Below are positions 24,828-33,851 of a stretch of DNA of 55,915 nucleotides, in pieces; positions within the stretch are counted from its first letter, which is position 1; the number at the start of each line of letters is the position of its first letter. Under the pieces are notes generated by a model. The model saw only the letters and a program-made list of their open reading frames with translations. It did not search any database and was not told where the DNA came from. Origin of the DNA: REEB95 sp035648735 (GTDB taxonomy: Bacteria; Pseudomonadota; Alphaproteobacteria; ATCC43930; CGMCC-115725); assembly GCA_035648735.1 (NCBI GenBank), contig DASRKX010000038.1:1-55915 (forward strand). The letters run 5' to 3'. The translations under genes were made by a program, and so were the position numbers.

Positions 24828-25325
24828 CTAGGGACAGCTACCGGCAGCAGCAACGTCGAACTTGATTGTCGCAACCACTGAGTTTTGAACGACGACATCG
24901 ATTTTCCAGGAACCGCTCGGATCCCCCTTGTCGAACCCAAACTCGTCGACGCTGGGGCCGATTACGTTCTTGGCCGCCGTTTTAATCTGTTTTCCTCCTT
25001 CGCTGATGACCGAATTTTTTGATTCCATCTGTGCCGCTGGCGCCGGCAAATAGATTATTGCGTGATATTCATACGAACCGCTGCCTGGCGGAACGATCTT
25101 GTACCCAAACCGGTAGCCGGTCGATTTATCGCACAGCTTTATATTGCTCGTCGGCAGGACGGTTTGATGGTCGGCCCCGCGAAGCTCGCCAAATTGGACA
25201 GAGTACTCGGCCGCCGCCGCCCAAGGCGTGAAGCAGAAGAGCAAACCGGATACGACCACGACGCCGCCAAGCCCAATGTCTTTTCGCACGATGATTCCTA
25301 TCCTCGACCGCGCAGCATTCATCAT
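24828..25325 (-). CDS. Hypothetical secreted protein
   Basis: 165 residues. Positive N-terminus, hydrophobic stretch (GLGGVVVVSGLLFCFTPW) and an AAAAEY cleavage-like site near residue 39 indicate export. The mature part is beta-rich with one CxG and a C-terminal Cys. The closing FGFDKGDPSGSWKIDVVV-type strand pattern reminds me of DUF3859-like domains, but I would not assign it. Base composition is near 52 percent GC by hand count of two lines, well under its neighbours, so recent acquisition is likely. Alternative start one codon later. Confidence 0.6.
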   Translation of the reverse strand: MMNAARSRIGIIVRKDIGLGGVVVVSGLLFCFTPWAAAAEYSVQFGELRGADHQTVLPTSNIKLCDKSTGYRFGYKIVPPGSGSYEYHAIIYLPAPAAQMESKNSVISEGGKQIKTAAKNVIGPSVDEFGFDKGDPSGSWKIDVVVQNSVVATIKFDVAAAGSCP

Positions 25326-25379
25326 GCGAACGGTATCCTGGATTGAATCCGGGGTCCATCGCGGATCGTTCGGGAGTTC

Positions 25380-25829
25380 CTAGTCGCGGATCAGCGCCTG
25401 GCGGAAGGCGCGGGCGTCGAAATCGGCGCTGCCTTCCTTGCCCGCGCGCCTGACCGAGAGGTCGAGACGCGCGGCGGCCAATAGCGCGTCTTCCGCCAGC
25501 GTGTTGTCGCCGTCGGGGTCCATCGCCATTCCCGCCAGCGCCGGATTGGCCGCCAGCAGGCGGAACAGCGCGGTGACCCGCAGAAAAAGCGCCAGCGTCA
25601 CCGCCACGCCGGTGCCCAGCTCCTCGGCGAAGAGATTGAGCACGGCGCGCGTCTCGATCTCGGGCGTTTTCTCGCCGCTGTCCTCCCCGTCGCCGTCCTC
25701 GTCGGGTTCGGGCGTTTCGGCCTTGAGCCGCGCCAGATATTCGCCGAACAGGAAGACGGCCGAGCGCAGCAATTCCGGCTCGACCGGCGGCGCGCGCGGC
25801 GGCACCTGGAAGGGGACGACCTTGCTCAT
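25380..25829 (-). CDS. Hypothetical protein with acidic linker
   Basis: 149 residues, no family recognised. A conserved-looking N-terminal block (PELLRSAVFLFGEYLARL), an acidic low-complexity linker (EPDEDGDGEDSGEK, about 42-55), then a hydrophobic helical segment (about 73-98). No signal peptide. The gene lies eight bases after the GlcG-like gene in the same direction, so the two are probably one transcript. Confidence 0.55.
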   Translation of the reverse strand: MSKVVPFQVPPRAPPVEPELLRSAVFLFGEYLARLKAETPEPDEDGDGEDSGEKTPEIETRAVLNLFAEELGTGVAVTLALFLRVTALFRLLAANPALAGMAMDPDGDNTLAEDALLAAARLDLSVRRAGKEGSADFDARAFRQALIRD

Positions 25830-25837
25830 CGACGGCT

Positions 25838-26275
25838 TCAGACGGGTTCGCCGGTGTCGGGCGCCAGTCCCGCCGCCTTGATGCCGGCGACGGCGCAGGC
25901 CTCGTCGTTCTCCGAGATATCGCCGGAGATGCCGACCGCGCCGACGATCTTGCCGTCGCGCCGGATGAGGACGCCGCCCGGCACCGGGACGACGCGGCCG
26001 CCCGAGGCCGCGGTCAGCGCGGCGATGAAATGCGGTGCCGCCGCGACGCGACGGGCGAATTCCCGGCCGCCGAAGCCCATGCCGAGGCAGCCCCAGGCCT
26101 TGCCGCTGGCGATCTCGAACCGCAGGATCGACGAATTGTCCTCGCGCTTGAACGCCACGAGGTGCCCGCCGGAATCCAGCACGGCGACGGTCAGCGCCTT
26201 GAATTTTTGGCCGCGGCCGTGCTCCAGCGCCTTGTCGACGATGGTCGAGGCCTCGGCCAGGGTGACGTTGCTCAT
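25838..26275 (-). CDS. GlcG/HbpS-type heme-binding-like protein
   Basis: 145 residues covering the whole GlcG/HbpS (DUF336) domain: LTVAVLDSGGHLVAFKRED, then PHFIAALT and PGGVLIRRDGKIVGAVGISGD. Relatives include Streptomyces heme-binding HbpS, GlcG of the glycolate operon and PduO C-terminal domains. Biochemical role here unknown. First gene of a two-gene unit divergent from the substrate-binding-like gene at 26365. Confidence 0.85.
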   Translation of the reverse strand: MSNVTLAEASTIVDKALEHGRGQKFKALTVAVLDSGGHLVAFKREDNSSILRFEIASGKAWGCLGMGFGGREFARRVAAAPHFIAALTAASGGRVVPVPGGVLIRRDGKIVGAVGISGDISENDEACAVAGIKAAGLAPDTGEPV

Positions 26276-26364
26276 CGAATCTGCTCCTCTGTTGGACGGG
26301 TCCGGCTATGATAGTTCGCCGGCGCGCCGAGAGACACGCGCCATTTTCATAACGAGGGGCAGGG

Positions 26365-27357
26365 ATGTCGAAACTGCGGGTGACGCTAGCTTGCTGGGGT
26401 TACGACCGGACGGCGGCGCTGTCCGACGGCACGGTGCGGGCCGAGGGGATCGACCTCAACATGCTGCCGCTGGTCGTGGAAGAGACCTTCTTCCGCATGC
26501 TGCGCAACCGCGAATTCGACGCGGCGGAAATGTCGCTGTCCTCCTATTGCATGTCGCTGATGAAGGCGCAGAAGGATTTCGTCGCCATTCCGGTCTTCCC
26601 GTCGCGCATGTTCCGCCATTCCTGCTTCACCGTCTCGGCCAAGAGCGGCATCAAGGAGCCCAAGGACCTCGTCGGCAAGCGGATCGGCAACCCGGAATAC
26701 CAGCTCACCGCCATCGTCTGGATGAAGGGCATTCTTGCCGACGAATACGGCGTCGATCTGTCGAGCATGCAGTATCTCACCGGCGGCGAGGAGGAGCCCG
26801 GCCGCGAGGAGAAGATGAAGCTCGATTTGCCGGCGAAGTTCAAGGTCGCGCCGATCGGCCCGCGGCAGACGCTGTCGCGCATGATCGCCGACGGCGAGAT
26901 CGACGCGATGTTCGCGCCGCGCCTGCCCTCGACCTTCTATACCGAACCGGACAAGGTGAAGCGGCTCTTTCCGAATTTCGCCGAAATCGAGCAGGCCTAT
27001 TTCAAGAAGACCAGGATCTTCCCGATCATGCATACGCTGGTGCTGCGCCGCGAGCTCTACGAGGCCAATCGCTGGGCGGCGCGCTCGCTCTTGAAGGCCT
27101 TCGCCCATGCCAAGCAGAAGGCCTATGCCGAGCTCGACATGATCGCCTCGACTAAGACCATGCTGCCCTGGCAGACCGCCGAGCTCGAGCAGACCAAGCG
27201 CCTGATGGGCAAGGATTGGTGGCCCTACGGCCTCGAGCCCAATCGCCACACGCTCGACACCTTCCTGCGCTATCACCACGAGCAAGGCTTGTCGCAGCGT
27301 CGCCTCAAGCCGGAAGAGCTGTTCGCGCCCGAGACCCTGGAGGCTTTTAAAATCTAA
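26365..27357 (+). CDS. 4,5-dihydroxyphthalate decarboxylase-like / NMT1-type binding-fold protein
   Basis: 330 residues with the periplasmic-binding-protein fold but no signal peptide (starts MSKLRVTLACWGYDRTAAL). The GYDRTAALxDGTVRxEGIDL opening and the later FAIPVFPSRMFRHS-type block match proteins annotated as 4,5-dihydroxyphthalate decarboxylase (Pht5-like). That annotation is often transferred loosely; a cytoplasmic ligand-binding or decarboxylase role on aromatic acids are both open. Preceded by GAGGGGCAGGG as ribosome-binding site. Confidence 0.7.
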   Translation: MSKLRVTLACWGYDRTAALSDGTVRAEGIDLNMLPLVVEETFFRMLRNREFDAAEMSLSSYCMSLMKAQKDFVAIPVFPSRMFRHSCFTVSAKSGIKEPKDLVGKRIGNPEYQLTAIVWMKGILADEYGVDLSSMQYLTGGEEEPGREEKMKLDLPAKFKVAPIGPRQTLSRMIADGEIDAMFAPRLPSTFYTEPDKVKRLFPNFAEIEQAYFKKTRIFPIMHTLVLRRELYEANRWAARSLLKAFAHAKQKAYAELDMIASTKTMLPWQTAELEQTKRLMGKDWWPYGLEPNRHTLDTFLRYHHEQGLSQRRLKPEELFAPETLEAFKI

Positions 27358-27380
27358 GGGGCAAGATTTAGGTGGTTCGG

Positions 27381-28646
27381 ATGCGCCGCTTCATCGTTGC
27401 GCTCGTCGCGCTGCTCCTGGGGGCGCCCGTTGCGGTCGCCCAGACGCCGCCGCCGAGCGGCCACGATCTCGGCCGGCCGGGCCTGACGCATCATCTGTCG
27501 CCGCAGGATCTGCCGGCGCCGTATGCGACGCGCTCGGCGAGCAATCCGCCGCGCGTCGCCGCCCGGCCGTCCGGTGCCGTGCCGCTGGCGCCGCCCGGCT
27601 TCACCGTCTCGGAATTCCTCACCGGGCTCCACAATCCGCGCGAGCTGCGCGCCGCGCCCAATGGCGACATCTTCGTCGCCGAAAGCGCGCCCGGGCGCAT
27701 TCGCGTCGTCCGCGCACCCAAGGGCACGGAGCATGTCAACGACGCAGCGGTGTTCGCCGAAGGGCTGGAGCGGCCATTCGGCATCGCCTTCTATCCGCCC
27801 GGCCCCGACCCGCAATACGTCTATATCGGCAACGAGGATTCGGTCGTCCGCTTTCCCTATCGCAACGGCGACCTCACGGCGCGCGGCAAGCCCGAGACAA
27901 TCGTCAAGGATTTGCCGAGCGGCGGCGGCCACTGGACGCGCAATCTGGCGTTCGCGCCCGATGGCAAGACGCTTTATGTGACCGTCGGCTCGGGCAGCAA
28001 CGACGAAGAGCAGGGCGAGGCGCATGAGAAGAATCGCGCCGACATCCTCGCCTTCGATCCCGACGGAACCCATATGCGGGTCTATGCCGCGGGTCTGCGC
28101 AACGCCGTCGGCATCGCCTACGACCCGGCCTCGAAATCGCTGATCGCTTCGGTCAACGAGCGCGACGGGCTGGGCGACGAGCTGCCGCCCGATTACGTGA
28201 CCCGCGTCAAGGAAGGCGCGTTCTACGGCTGGCCCTGGTTCTATATCGGCGACCACCTCGACCCGCGGCACAAGGACACGCCGCATGCCGAGCTCGCCGG
28301 CAAGGTTGTGCTGCCCGACGTGCTGATCCAGCCGCATTCGGCGCCGCTGGGATTGACGATCTACGGCGGCGGCCAGTTCCCCGCTGCCTATCGCGGCGAC
28401 GTTTTCGTGGCGTTGCACGGCTCGTGGAACCGCGACAAGCGCACCGGCTACAAGCTGATCCGCGTGCGCATGCGGGACGGCGTGCCGACCGGCGTCTACG
28501 AGGATTTCGTCACCGGGTTCTTGACGGCGGACGGCAATGTCTGGGGGTGCCCCGTCGGCGTGGCCGTGGCGCCCGACGGTGCGCTGATCATGAGCGACGA
28601 CGGCTCCGGCACGCTGTGGCGCATCGCCTATATCGGCGCGCGCTAG
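27381..28646 (+). CDS. PQQ-dependent sugar dehydrogenase / sorbosone dehydrogenase family protein
   Basis: 421 residues with a Sec signal peptide (about 1-20, ending VAVAQ). The six-bladed propeller of soluble glucose/sorbosone dehydrogenases is recognisable: LRAAPNGDIFVAES, FAPDGKTLYVTVGSGSN, GLRNAVGIAYDP, EGAFYGWPWFY and VALHGSWNR. Oxidises an aldose or similar compound in the periplasm if PQQ is bound; no PQQ synthesis genes are in the window. The ATG at 27381 has AGGTGG five bases upstream. Stop overlaps the convergent FadJ-like gene. Confidence 0.82.
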   Translation: MRRFIVALVALLLGAPVAVAQTPPPSGHDLGRPGLTHHLSPQDLPAPYATRSASNPPRVAARPSGAVPLAPPGFTVSEFLTGLHNPRELRAAPNGDIFVAESAPGRIRVVRAPKGTEHVNDAAVFAEGLERPFGIAFYPPGPDPQYVYIGNEDSVVRFPYRNGDLTARGKPETIVKDLPSGGGHWTRNLAFAPDGKTLYVTVGSGSNDEEQGEAHEKNRADILAFDPDGTHMRVYAAGLRNAVGIAYDPASKSLIASVNERDGLGDELPPDYVTRVKEGAFYGWPWFYIGDHLDPRHKDTPHAELAGKVVLPDVLIQPHSAPLGLTIYGGGQFPAAYRGDVFVALHGSWNRDKRTGYKLIRVRMRDGVPTGVYEDFVTGFLTADGNVWGCPVGVAVAPDGALIMSDDGSGTLWRIAYIGAR

Positions 28647-30700
28647 GAAAAGAAGCCGCGACCTTCCTTGAGCCGGCGCTCGATCAGGGGCGCCGGCACC
28701 AGCGCCGCATCGCCCGATGCGCGGGCCAGGCGGTCAAGCGCGTCGCGCACCGTGCGCAAGTCGATTTCGTCGGCATAGAACATCGGCCCGCCGCGCTGGG
28801 CGGGAAAGCCGTAGCCGTGGATGCAGACCATGTCGATGTCGCCGGGGCGCAGCGCGATGCCTGATTCCAGGAGCCGCGCGCCCTCGTTGACCATCGGATA
28901 GATCAGCCGCTCGACGATGGCGGCGGCCGTGAAATCGCGCCGCGTCGTGGCGCCCAGCGCGCTGCGCACCCGCGCGACGATCGCATCGGCTTCGGGGTCG
29001 GGCTCAGGCTTGCGGCTGCCCGGCGCGTAGCGGTAATAGCCGGCGCCGGTCTTCTGGCCGTGGCGGCCGGCCTCGGCCAGGGCGTCGGCGATCGGCGAGC
29101 TTTGCCCGGCGGCGCGGCGCGCGCGAAACGAGACGTCGAGCCCGGCGAGGTCCGACGCCGCGAATGGCCCCATCGGAAAGCCGAAGCCGGCCATCGCCCT
29201 GTCGATTTCGGCGGGCGAGGCGCCTTCCTGCAACAGCAGCTCCGCCGCGCGCGAGCGCTCGTAGAGCAGCCGGTTGCCGACGAAGCCCGGCGCCGCGCCC
29301 ACCACCACCGGCAGCTTTTTCAGCTTGCGCGCCAGCGCCAATGCCGAGGCCAGCACCGCCGGCGCCGTCCGCTTGGTACGCACCACTTCGACCAGCCGCA
29401 TGACATGGGCCGGGCTGAAGAAATGCAGGCCGAGCACGTCTTCGGGCCGCTTGGTCGCGGCGGCGATGGCGTCGACGTCCTGGTACGAGGTGTTGGTCGT
29501 CAGGATGGCGCCCGGCTTGGCGATGCGGTCGAGCGCCGCGAAGACATGGCGCTTGAGGTCGAGCTCCTCGAACACCGCCTCGACGACGATGTCGGCATCG
29601 GCGGCGGCGTCGAGCTCGAGCGCCGACGCGACCAGCGCCAGGCGCTGCTCGACCGCGCCCGCATTCCAGCTCTGCCGCTTGGCCAGGGATTCGGCGCTGC
29701 GGCGCAAGGCGGCGAGGCCGCGCTCCAGCGCCGCGCGGTCGCTTTCGATCAATGTCACCGGTATGCCGGCCTGGGCGAAGCACAGCGCGATGCCGCTGCC
29801 CATGGTGCCGGCGCCGATCACCGCGGCGCGCGCGATGTCCCGCAGCTTCAGATCGCTGGCGAGGCCGGGCACCTTTGCGGTCTCGCGCTCGGCGAAGAAC
29901 GCGTGGCGCAGCGCGCGGGACTGCGCGCCCGCTTCCAGCTCGACGAAAGTCGCCCGCTCCACCGCCATGCCTTCGGCGAAGGGCAGGGATGCCGCCGCGA
30001 CGGCGTCGATCGCCTTCAGCGGCGCCTCGCGGCCGCGCTGGCGCTGGCGGATCGCGTCGCGAAAGGCGTCGAAAGTGTCGGGCGATTCCGCCGCGACGCC
30101 GATCTCGCTGAGCCGCCGGATCGGCAGCTTCTCGGCCAGGACGCGCCGCGCCAAGGCCATGGCGGCCGGGCGCAGCTCGCCGCCGGCGATCTCGTCGATC
30201 AGCCCGGCCTCGAGCGCGACCGGCGCCGCGATCATCTCGCCGCCGGCGATCATCTCCAGCGCCCGCGCCGTGCCGACGGCGCGGGGCAGGCGTTGCGTGC
30301 CGCCGCCGCCCGGGCACAGGCCGAGCTTCACCTCGGGCAGGCCCAGGCGCGTCCCGGCGGCGGCGATGCGCCAATGGCAGCCGAGCGCGATCTCGAGCCC
30401 GCCGCCCAGCGCGGTGCCGTGGAGTGCCGCGACGACCGGCTTCGGGCTTTGCTCCAGCGCCGCCGCCAGCGTCGCGGTCAGCGGCTCGGCGCGCGGCTTG
30501 CCGAATTCCGCGATGTCGGCGCCGGCGACGAAAGTGCGGCCGGCGCAGGCGAGGACGATCGCCTGCACTTCGGGATTTGCCACCGCCTCGTCGAGCCGTG
30601 CCTTGAGCGCCGCGCGCACGGCGTGGCCCATGGCGTTGACCGGCGGGTTGTCGATGATGAGCAGCGCGATCGCGCCGTCGCGCGTCAGGGTTACCGGCAT
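28643..30700 (-). CDS. Fused enoyl-CoA hydratase / 3-hydroxyacyl-CoA dehydrogenase (FadJ-like)
   Basis: 685-residue bifunctional beta-oxidation enzyme. Residues 1 to about 190 form the crotonase domain, with the oxyanion-hole GADIAEF and both catalytic glutamates kept (GGGLEIAL and LPEVKLGLCPGGGG). The dehydrogenase domain starts near 290 with VIGAGTMGSGIA, then HFFSPAHVMRLVEVV, and two C-terminal helical domains follow. The start ATG at 30700 begins conserved sequence; the open frame continues upstream without homology. No thiolase partner nearby. Confidence 0.92.
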   Translation of the reverse strand: MPVTLTRDGAIALLIIDNPPVNAMGHAVRAALKARLDEAVANPEVQAIVLACAGRTFVAGADIAEFGKPRAEPLTATLAAALEQSPKPVVAALHGTALGGGLEIALGCHWRIAAAGTRLGLPEVKLGLCPGGGGTQRLPRAVGTARALEMIAGGEMIAAPVALEAGLIDEIAGGELRPAAMALARRVLAEKLPIRRLSEIGVAAESPDTFDAFRDAIRQRQRGREAPLKAIDAVAAASLPFAEGMAVERATFVELEAGAQSRALRHAFFAERETAKVPGLASDLKLRDIARAAVIGAGTMGSGIALCFAQAGIPVTLIESDRAALERGLAALRRSAESLAKRQSWNAGAVEQRLALVASALELDAAADADIVVEAVFEELDLKRHVFAALDRIAKPGAILTTNTSYQDVDAIAAATKRPEDVLGLHFFSPAHVMRLVEVVRTKRTAPAVLASALALARKLKKLPVVVGAAPGFVGNRLLYERSRAAELLLQEGASPAEIDRAMAGFGFPMGPFAASDLAGLDVSFRARRAAGQSSPIADALAEAGRHGQKTGAGYYRYAPGSRKPEPDPEADAIVARVRSALGATTRRDFTAAAIVERLIYPMVNEGARLLESGIALRPGDIDMVCIHGYGFPAQRGGPMFYADEIDLRTVRDALDRLARASGDAALVPAPLIERRLKEGRGFFS

Positions 30701-30820
30701 GGCGGCAGAGTTGGGGCGCCGCCTTCGCCTGTCAAGCCGCCGCCTGTTACGCTGGGCTGGCGCGGCTGCCCTGCATCGGGCGCCGTTCCGCGCGCGGGCA
30801 CGCGATGCTATCGTTTTCGG

Positions 30821-31537
30821 ATGTCCGGGAAAGAGCCGCCCCCCAGCCCACACCGCCTGACGCGCGAGGCGGTGCTGAGCGGCACCATGCGCAAGCTGCT
30901 CGAAGTCGCCGATCCGACGGCGAAGCTGATCACCGACGCGGAGCACCGCGCATCCGTTCAGGCGATCCTTAAGGCCCGGCCCGATGGCGGCGGCGATGTC
31001 TGGCTCTTCGCCTATGGCTCGCTGATCTGGAACCCGATGATCCATTTCGTCGAGCAGCGCATCGCCACCGTGCATGGCTATCACCGCCGCTTCTGCCTGT
31101 GGACCAATCTCGGGCGCGGCTCGAGCGCGCGGCCCGGCCTCGTCCTCGGGCTGGACCGGGGCGGCGCCTGCCGCGGCCTCGCCTATCGCATTGCCGAACC
31201 CATCGCCCAGGAGGAGCTCGAGCTGCTGTGGCGGCGCGAGATGATAACCGCGGCCTATCGCCCGCGCTGGCTGCGCGTCGTCACCCAGAAGGGCGGCCGC
31301 GGCTGGGCCATCGCCTTCCTCATCAACCGCGCGCATCCGCGCTATGCCGGGCTGGTGCCCGAGGACAAGGTGATCGACGCCATCGCCCATGCCAGCGGCG
31401 CGCTCGGCGCCTGCGCGAATTATCTCTTCGACACCGCCGCCCGCCTCGAAGGGCTCGGCATCCGCGACCGGCACCTGTTCCACCTGCGCGATAGGGTCGC
31501 CCAACTCCTTGAAAGCCAAAAGAAAAGTCCCGAATAA
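30821..31537 (+). CDS. chaC: Gamma-glutamylcyclotransferase, ChaC family
   Basis: Releases 5-oxoproline from glutathione, lowering cytosolic glutathione. 238 residues: substrate-binding YGSL at 65-68 in LFAYGSLIWNP, GYHRRFCLW, RPGLVLGLD and a conserved glutamate in EELELLWRREM that would be the general acid. No signal peptide. Divergent from the FadJ-like gene; 90 bases before dxr, apparently separate from the hopanoid operon. Confidence 0.88.
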   Translation: MSGKEPPPSPHRLTREAVLSGTMRKLLEVADPTAKLITDAEHRASVQAILKARPDGGGDVWLFAYGSLIWNPMIHFVEQRIATVHGYHRRFCLWTNLGRGSSARPGLVLGLDRGGACRGLAYRIAEPIAQEELELLWRREMITAAYRPRWLRVVTQKGGRGWAIAFLINRAHPRYAGLVPEDKVIDAIAHASGALGACANYLFDTAARLEGLGIRDRHLFHLRDRVAQLLESQKKSPE

Positions 31538-31627
31538 GCTTTACGCGGGCCTAGCGCGGGCTTTATCAATAAAATGAGTTGGGTAAGCGGCGCCGGCAGG
31601 GCGCCCGCGGGTTGGGAGCGCTTTCAT

Positions 31628-32830
31628 ATGCCGGGTGACAAGGCCGCTCCGCGCCGGGTGACGATCCTCGGATCGACCGGCTCGGTCGGCTGCAACACCG
31701 TCGAGCTCATCGAGGCCGACCGCGACGCCTATGCGGTCGAAGCGCTCGTCGCCTTGCGCAGCGCCGACAAGCTGGCGGCGCAGGCCCGCCGGCTCAACGC
31801 GAAATTCGCCGTCGTCGCCGACGAGGCGCAATATCGCGCGTTGAAGGACGCGCTGTCGGGCAGCGGCATCGAGGCCGGCGCGGGCGCGGCCGCGGTCGCC
31901 GCCGCCGGTGCGGCGCCCGCCGATTGGGTGATGGCCGCCATCGTCGGCTCGGCCGGCCTGGCGCCGACGCTCGAAGCGGTGCGACGCGGCGCGATGGTGG
32001 CGCTGGCGAACAAGGAAGTGATGGTCTGTGCCGGATCGCTGGTGACGGCGGAGGCCAAGCGTTGCGGCGCGCGGCTGCTGCCGGTCGACAGCGAGCACAA
32101 TGCAATCTTCCAGGTGCTGGACGCCGAGCAGGGACACGCCATCGATCGCATCGTGCTCACCGCCAGCGGCGGCCCGTTCCGCGAGCGGGCGCTTGCCGAC
32201 ATGGCGAACGTCACGCCCGAGCAGGCGGTGGCGCATCCGATCTGGAGCATGGGCGCCAAGATCTCGGTCGATTCCGCCACCATGATGAACAAGGGCCTCG
32301 AGGTGATCGAGGCGCATCATCTGTTCGATCTTGCGTCGGAACGCATCGAAATCGTCGTGCATCCGCAATCGGTGATCCACGGCCTGGTCTATTACAGCGA
32401 CGGCTCGGTGCTGGCGCAGCTGGGATCTCCCGACATGCGCACGCCGATCGCCAACGCGCTGGGCTGGCCGCGGCGCATCCCGGCGCCAAGCCCCAAGCTC
32501 GATCTCGCCAAGGTGGCGAAGCTTACCTTCGAGGCGCCCGACCCGGCGCGCTTCCCGGCGCTACGCGTGGCGCGCGCGGCGCTGCTCGCCGGCGGCGGCG
32601 CGCCCTGCGTGCTCAACGCGGCCAACGAAATCGCGGTGGCGGCCTTCCTCGACCATCGCATCGGCTTCCTCGACATTGTCCGCATCGTCGAAAGCACGGT
32701 CGAGGCGTTGGCCGGAAGGGGCATCGGCAGCCTCGACGACATCTATGCGCTCGATTCCGAGGCGCGCGATGTGGCGCGCCGGTCCCTCGGCAACCGCGCG
32801 GCGAGCGTCCCGCGCGAAGCGGTCGGCTAG
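31628..32830 (+). CDS. dxr: 1-deoxy-D-xylulose 5-phosphate reductoisomerase
   Basis: Second step of the MEP isoprenoid pathway: rearrangement and NADPH reduction of deoxyxylulose phosphate to MEP. 400 residues from the ATG at 31628 (GGGAG nine bases upstream). NADPH loop GSTGSVG at 15-21 (Val in place of the usual Ile), ALANKE, the metal-binding VDSEHNAIFQ and HPIWSMGAKISVDSATMMNK are intact. It is the first gene of the hopanoid operon, with 19 bases to hpnA, instead of lying in the more usual uppS-cdsA-dxr-rseP context. Confidence 0.96.
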   Translation: MPGDKAAPRRVTILGSTGSVGCNTVELIEADRDAYAVEALVALRSADKLAAQARRLNAKFAVVADEAQYRALKDALSGSGIEAGAGAAAVAAAGAAPADWVMAAIVGSAGLAPTLEAVRRGAMVALANKEVMVCAGSLVTAEAKRCGARLLPVDSEHNAIFQVLDAEQGHAIDRIVLTASGGPFRERALADMANVTPEQAVAHPIWSMGAKISVDSATMMNKGLEVIEAHHLFDLASERIEIVVHPQSVIHGLVYYSDGSVLAQLGSPDMRTPIANALGWPRRIPAPSPKLDLAKVAKLTFEAPDPARFPALRVARAALLAGGGAPCVLNAANEIAVAAFLDHRIGFLDIVRIVESTVEALAGRGIGSLDDIYALDSEARDVARRSLGNRAASVPREAVG

Positions 32831-32849
32831 GAGCGGCCTACAGCACAGC

Positions 32850-33851
32850 ATGGCGGATATCGGCAAGCCCGTGCTCGTCACCGGCGCGTCCGGCTTCGTG
32901 GGCGCGGCCGTCGCCCGTGCGCTCCTGGCCGAGGGGCGCCGGGTGCGCGTGCTGCTGCGCCCGTCGAGCGACCGGCGCAACGTGCAGGGCCTGAACGTCG
33001 ACATCCGGTTCGGCTCGCTGACCGAGCCGCCGAGCCTCGCCGCCGCCGTCGCGGGCTGCGGCGCGCTCTATCACGTCGCGGCCAATTACCGGCTGTGGGT
33101 GCGCGATCCCAAGGTGATGTATGCCGACAATGTCGACGGCACGCGGCACCTGATGGCGGCGGCGCGGGACGCCGGGGTTGCGCGTATCGTCTATACCAGC
33201 AGCGTCGCGACGCTGGGCCATGCGGGCGACGGCAAACCGGCGGACGAGACCACGCTCTCCTCGCTCGACGGCATCATCGGACCCTACAAGCGCTCCAAAT
33301 TCATGGCCGAGGAGGTGGTGCGCGACTTCGCGCGGCAGGGATTGCCGGTGGTGATCGTCAATCCCTCGACGCCGGTCGGGCCGCGCGATGTAAAACCCAC
33401 CCCAACAGGCCGCATCATCGTCGAGGCGGCATCCGGGCGCATGCCGGCTTATGTCGATACCGGGCTCAACATCGTGCATGTCGACGACGTCGCGCGGGGG
33501 CACCTGCTGGCGGAGCGGAAGGGCCGAGTGGGCGAGCGCTACATTCTCGGCGGCGAAAATTTAATGCTCGCCGAGATCCTGCGCCTGATCTGCGAGATCG
33601 CCGGAAAATCGCCGCCGAAAGTGCGGCTGCCTATCGCGGCGGTCTGGCCGGTGGCGCTCGTCGCCGAGAGCTGGGCGCGGCTCACCGGCCGCGAGCCGAT
33701 GACGACCTTCGATGCCTTGCGCATGGCGCGGCACCTCATGTTCTTCTCCTCGGCCAAGGCGGAGCGCGAGCTGGGCTACCGCGCGCGGCCGGCGCAGCAG
33801 GGCTTGGCCGACGCTGTAGCCTGGTTCCGCCACGCGGGATATTGCCGATGA
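32850..33851 (+). CDS. hpnA: Hopanoid-associated sugar epimerase HpnA
   Basis: 333-residue extended SDR with Rossmann loop TGASGFVG at 11-18 and catalytic pair Tyr 146 / Lys 150 (YKRSK). Matches HpnA of hopanoid clusters, thought to act on the sugar-derived side chain of bacteriohopanepolyols. Conserved landmarks include HVAANYRLW and NPSTPVGPRD. Stop overlaps the hpnB start (ATGA). Confidence 0.92.
   Translation: MADIGKPVLVTGASGFVGAAVARALLAEGRRVRVLLRPSSDRRNVQGLNVDIRFGSLTEPPSLAAAVAGCGALYHVAANYRLWVRDPKVMYADNVDGTRHLMAAARDAGVARIVYTSSVATLGHAGDGKPADETTLSSLDGIIGPYKRSKFMAEEVVRDFARQGLPVVIVNPSTPVGPRDVKPTPTGRIIVEAASGRMPAYVDTGLNIVHVDDVARGHLLAERKGRVGERYILGGENLMLAEILRLICEIAGKSPPKVRLPIAAVWPVALVAESWARLTGREPMTTFDALRMARHLMFFSSAKAERELGYRARPAQQGLADAVAWFRHAGYCR

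Noticed and set aside
29060..30820. Long plus-strand frame running into chaC
   Set aside because: Antisense to the FadJ-like gene with shadow composition; ChaC similarity starts only at 30821.
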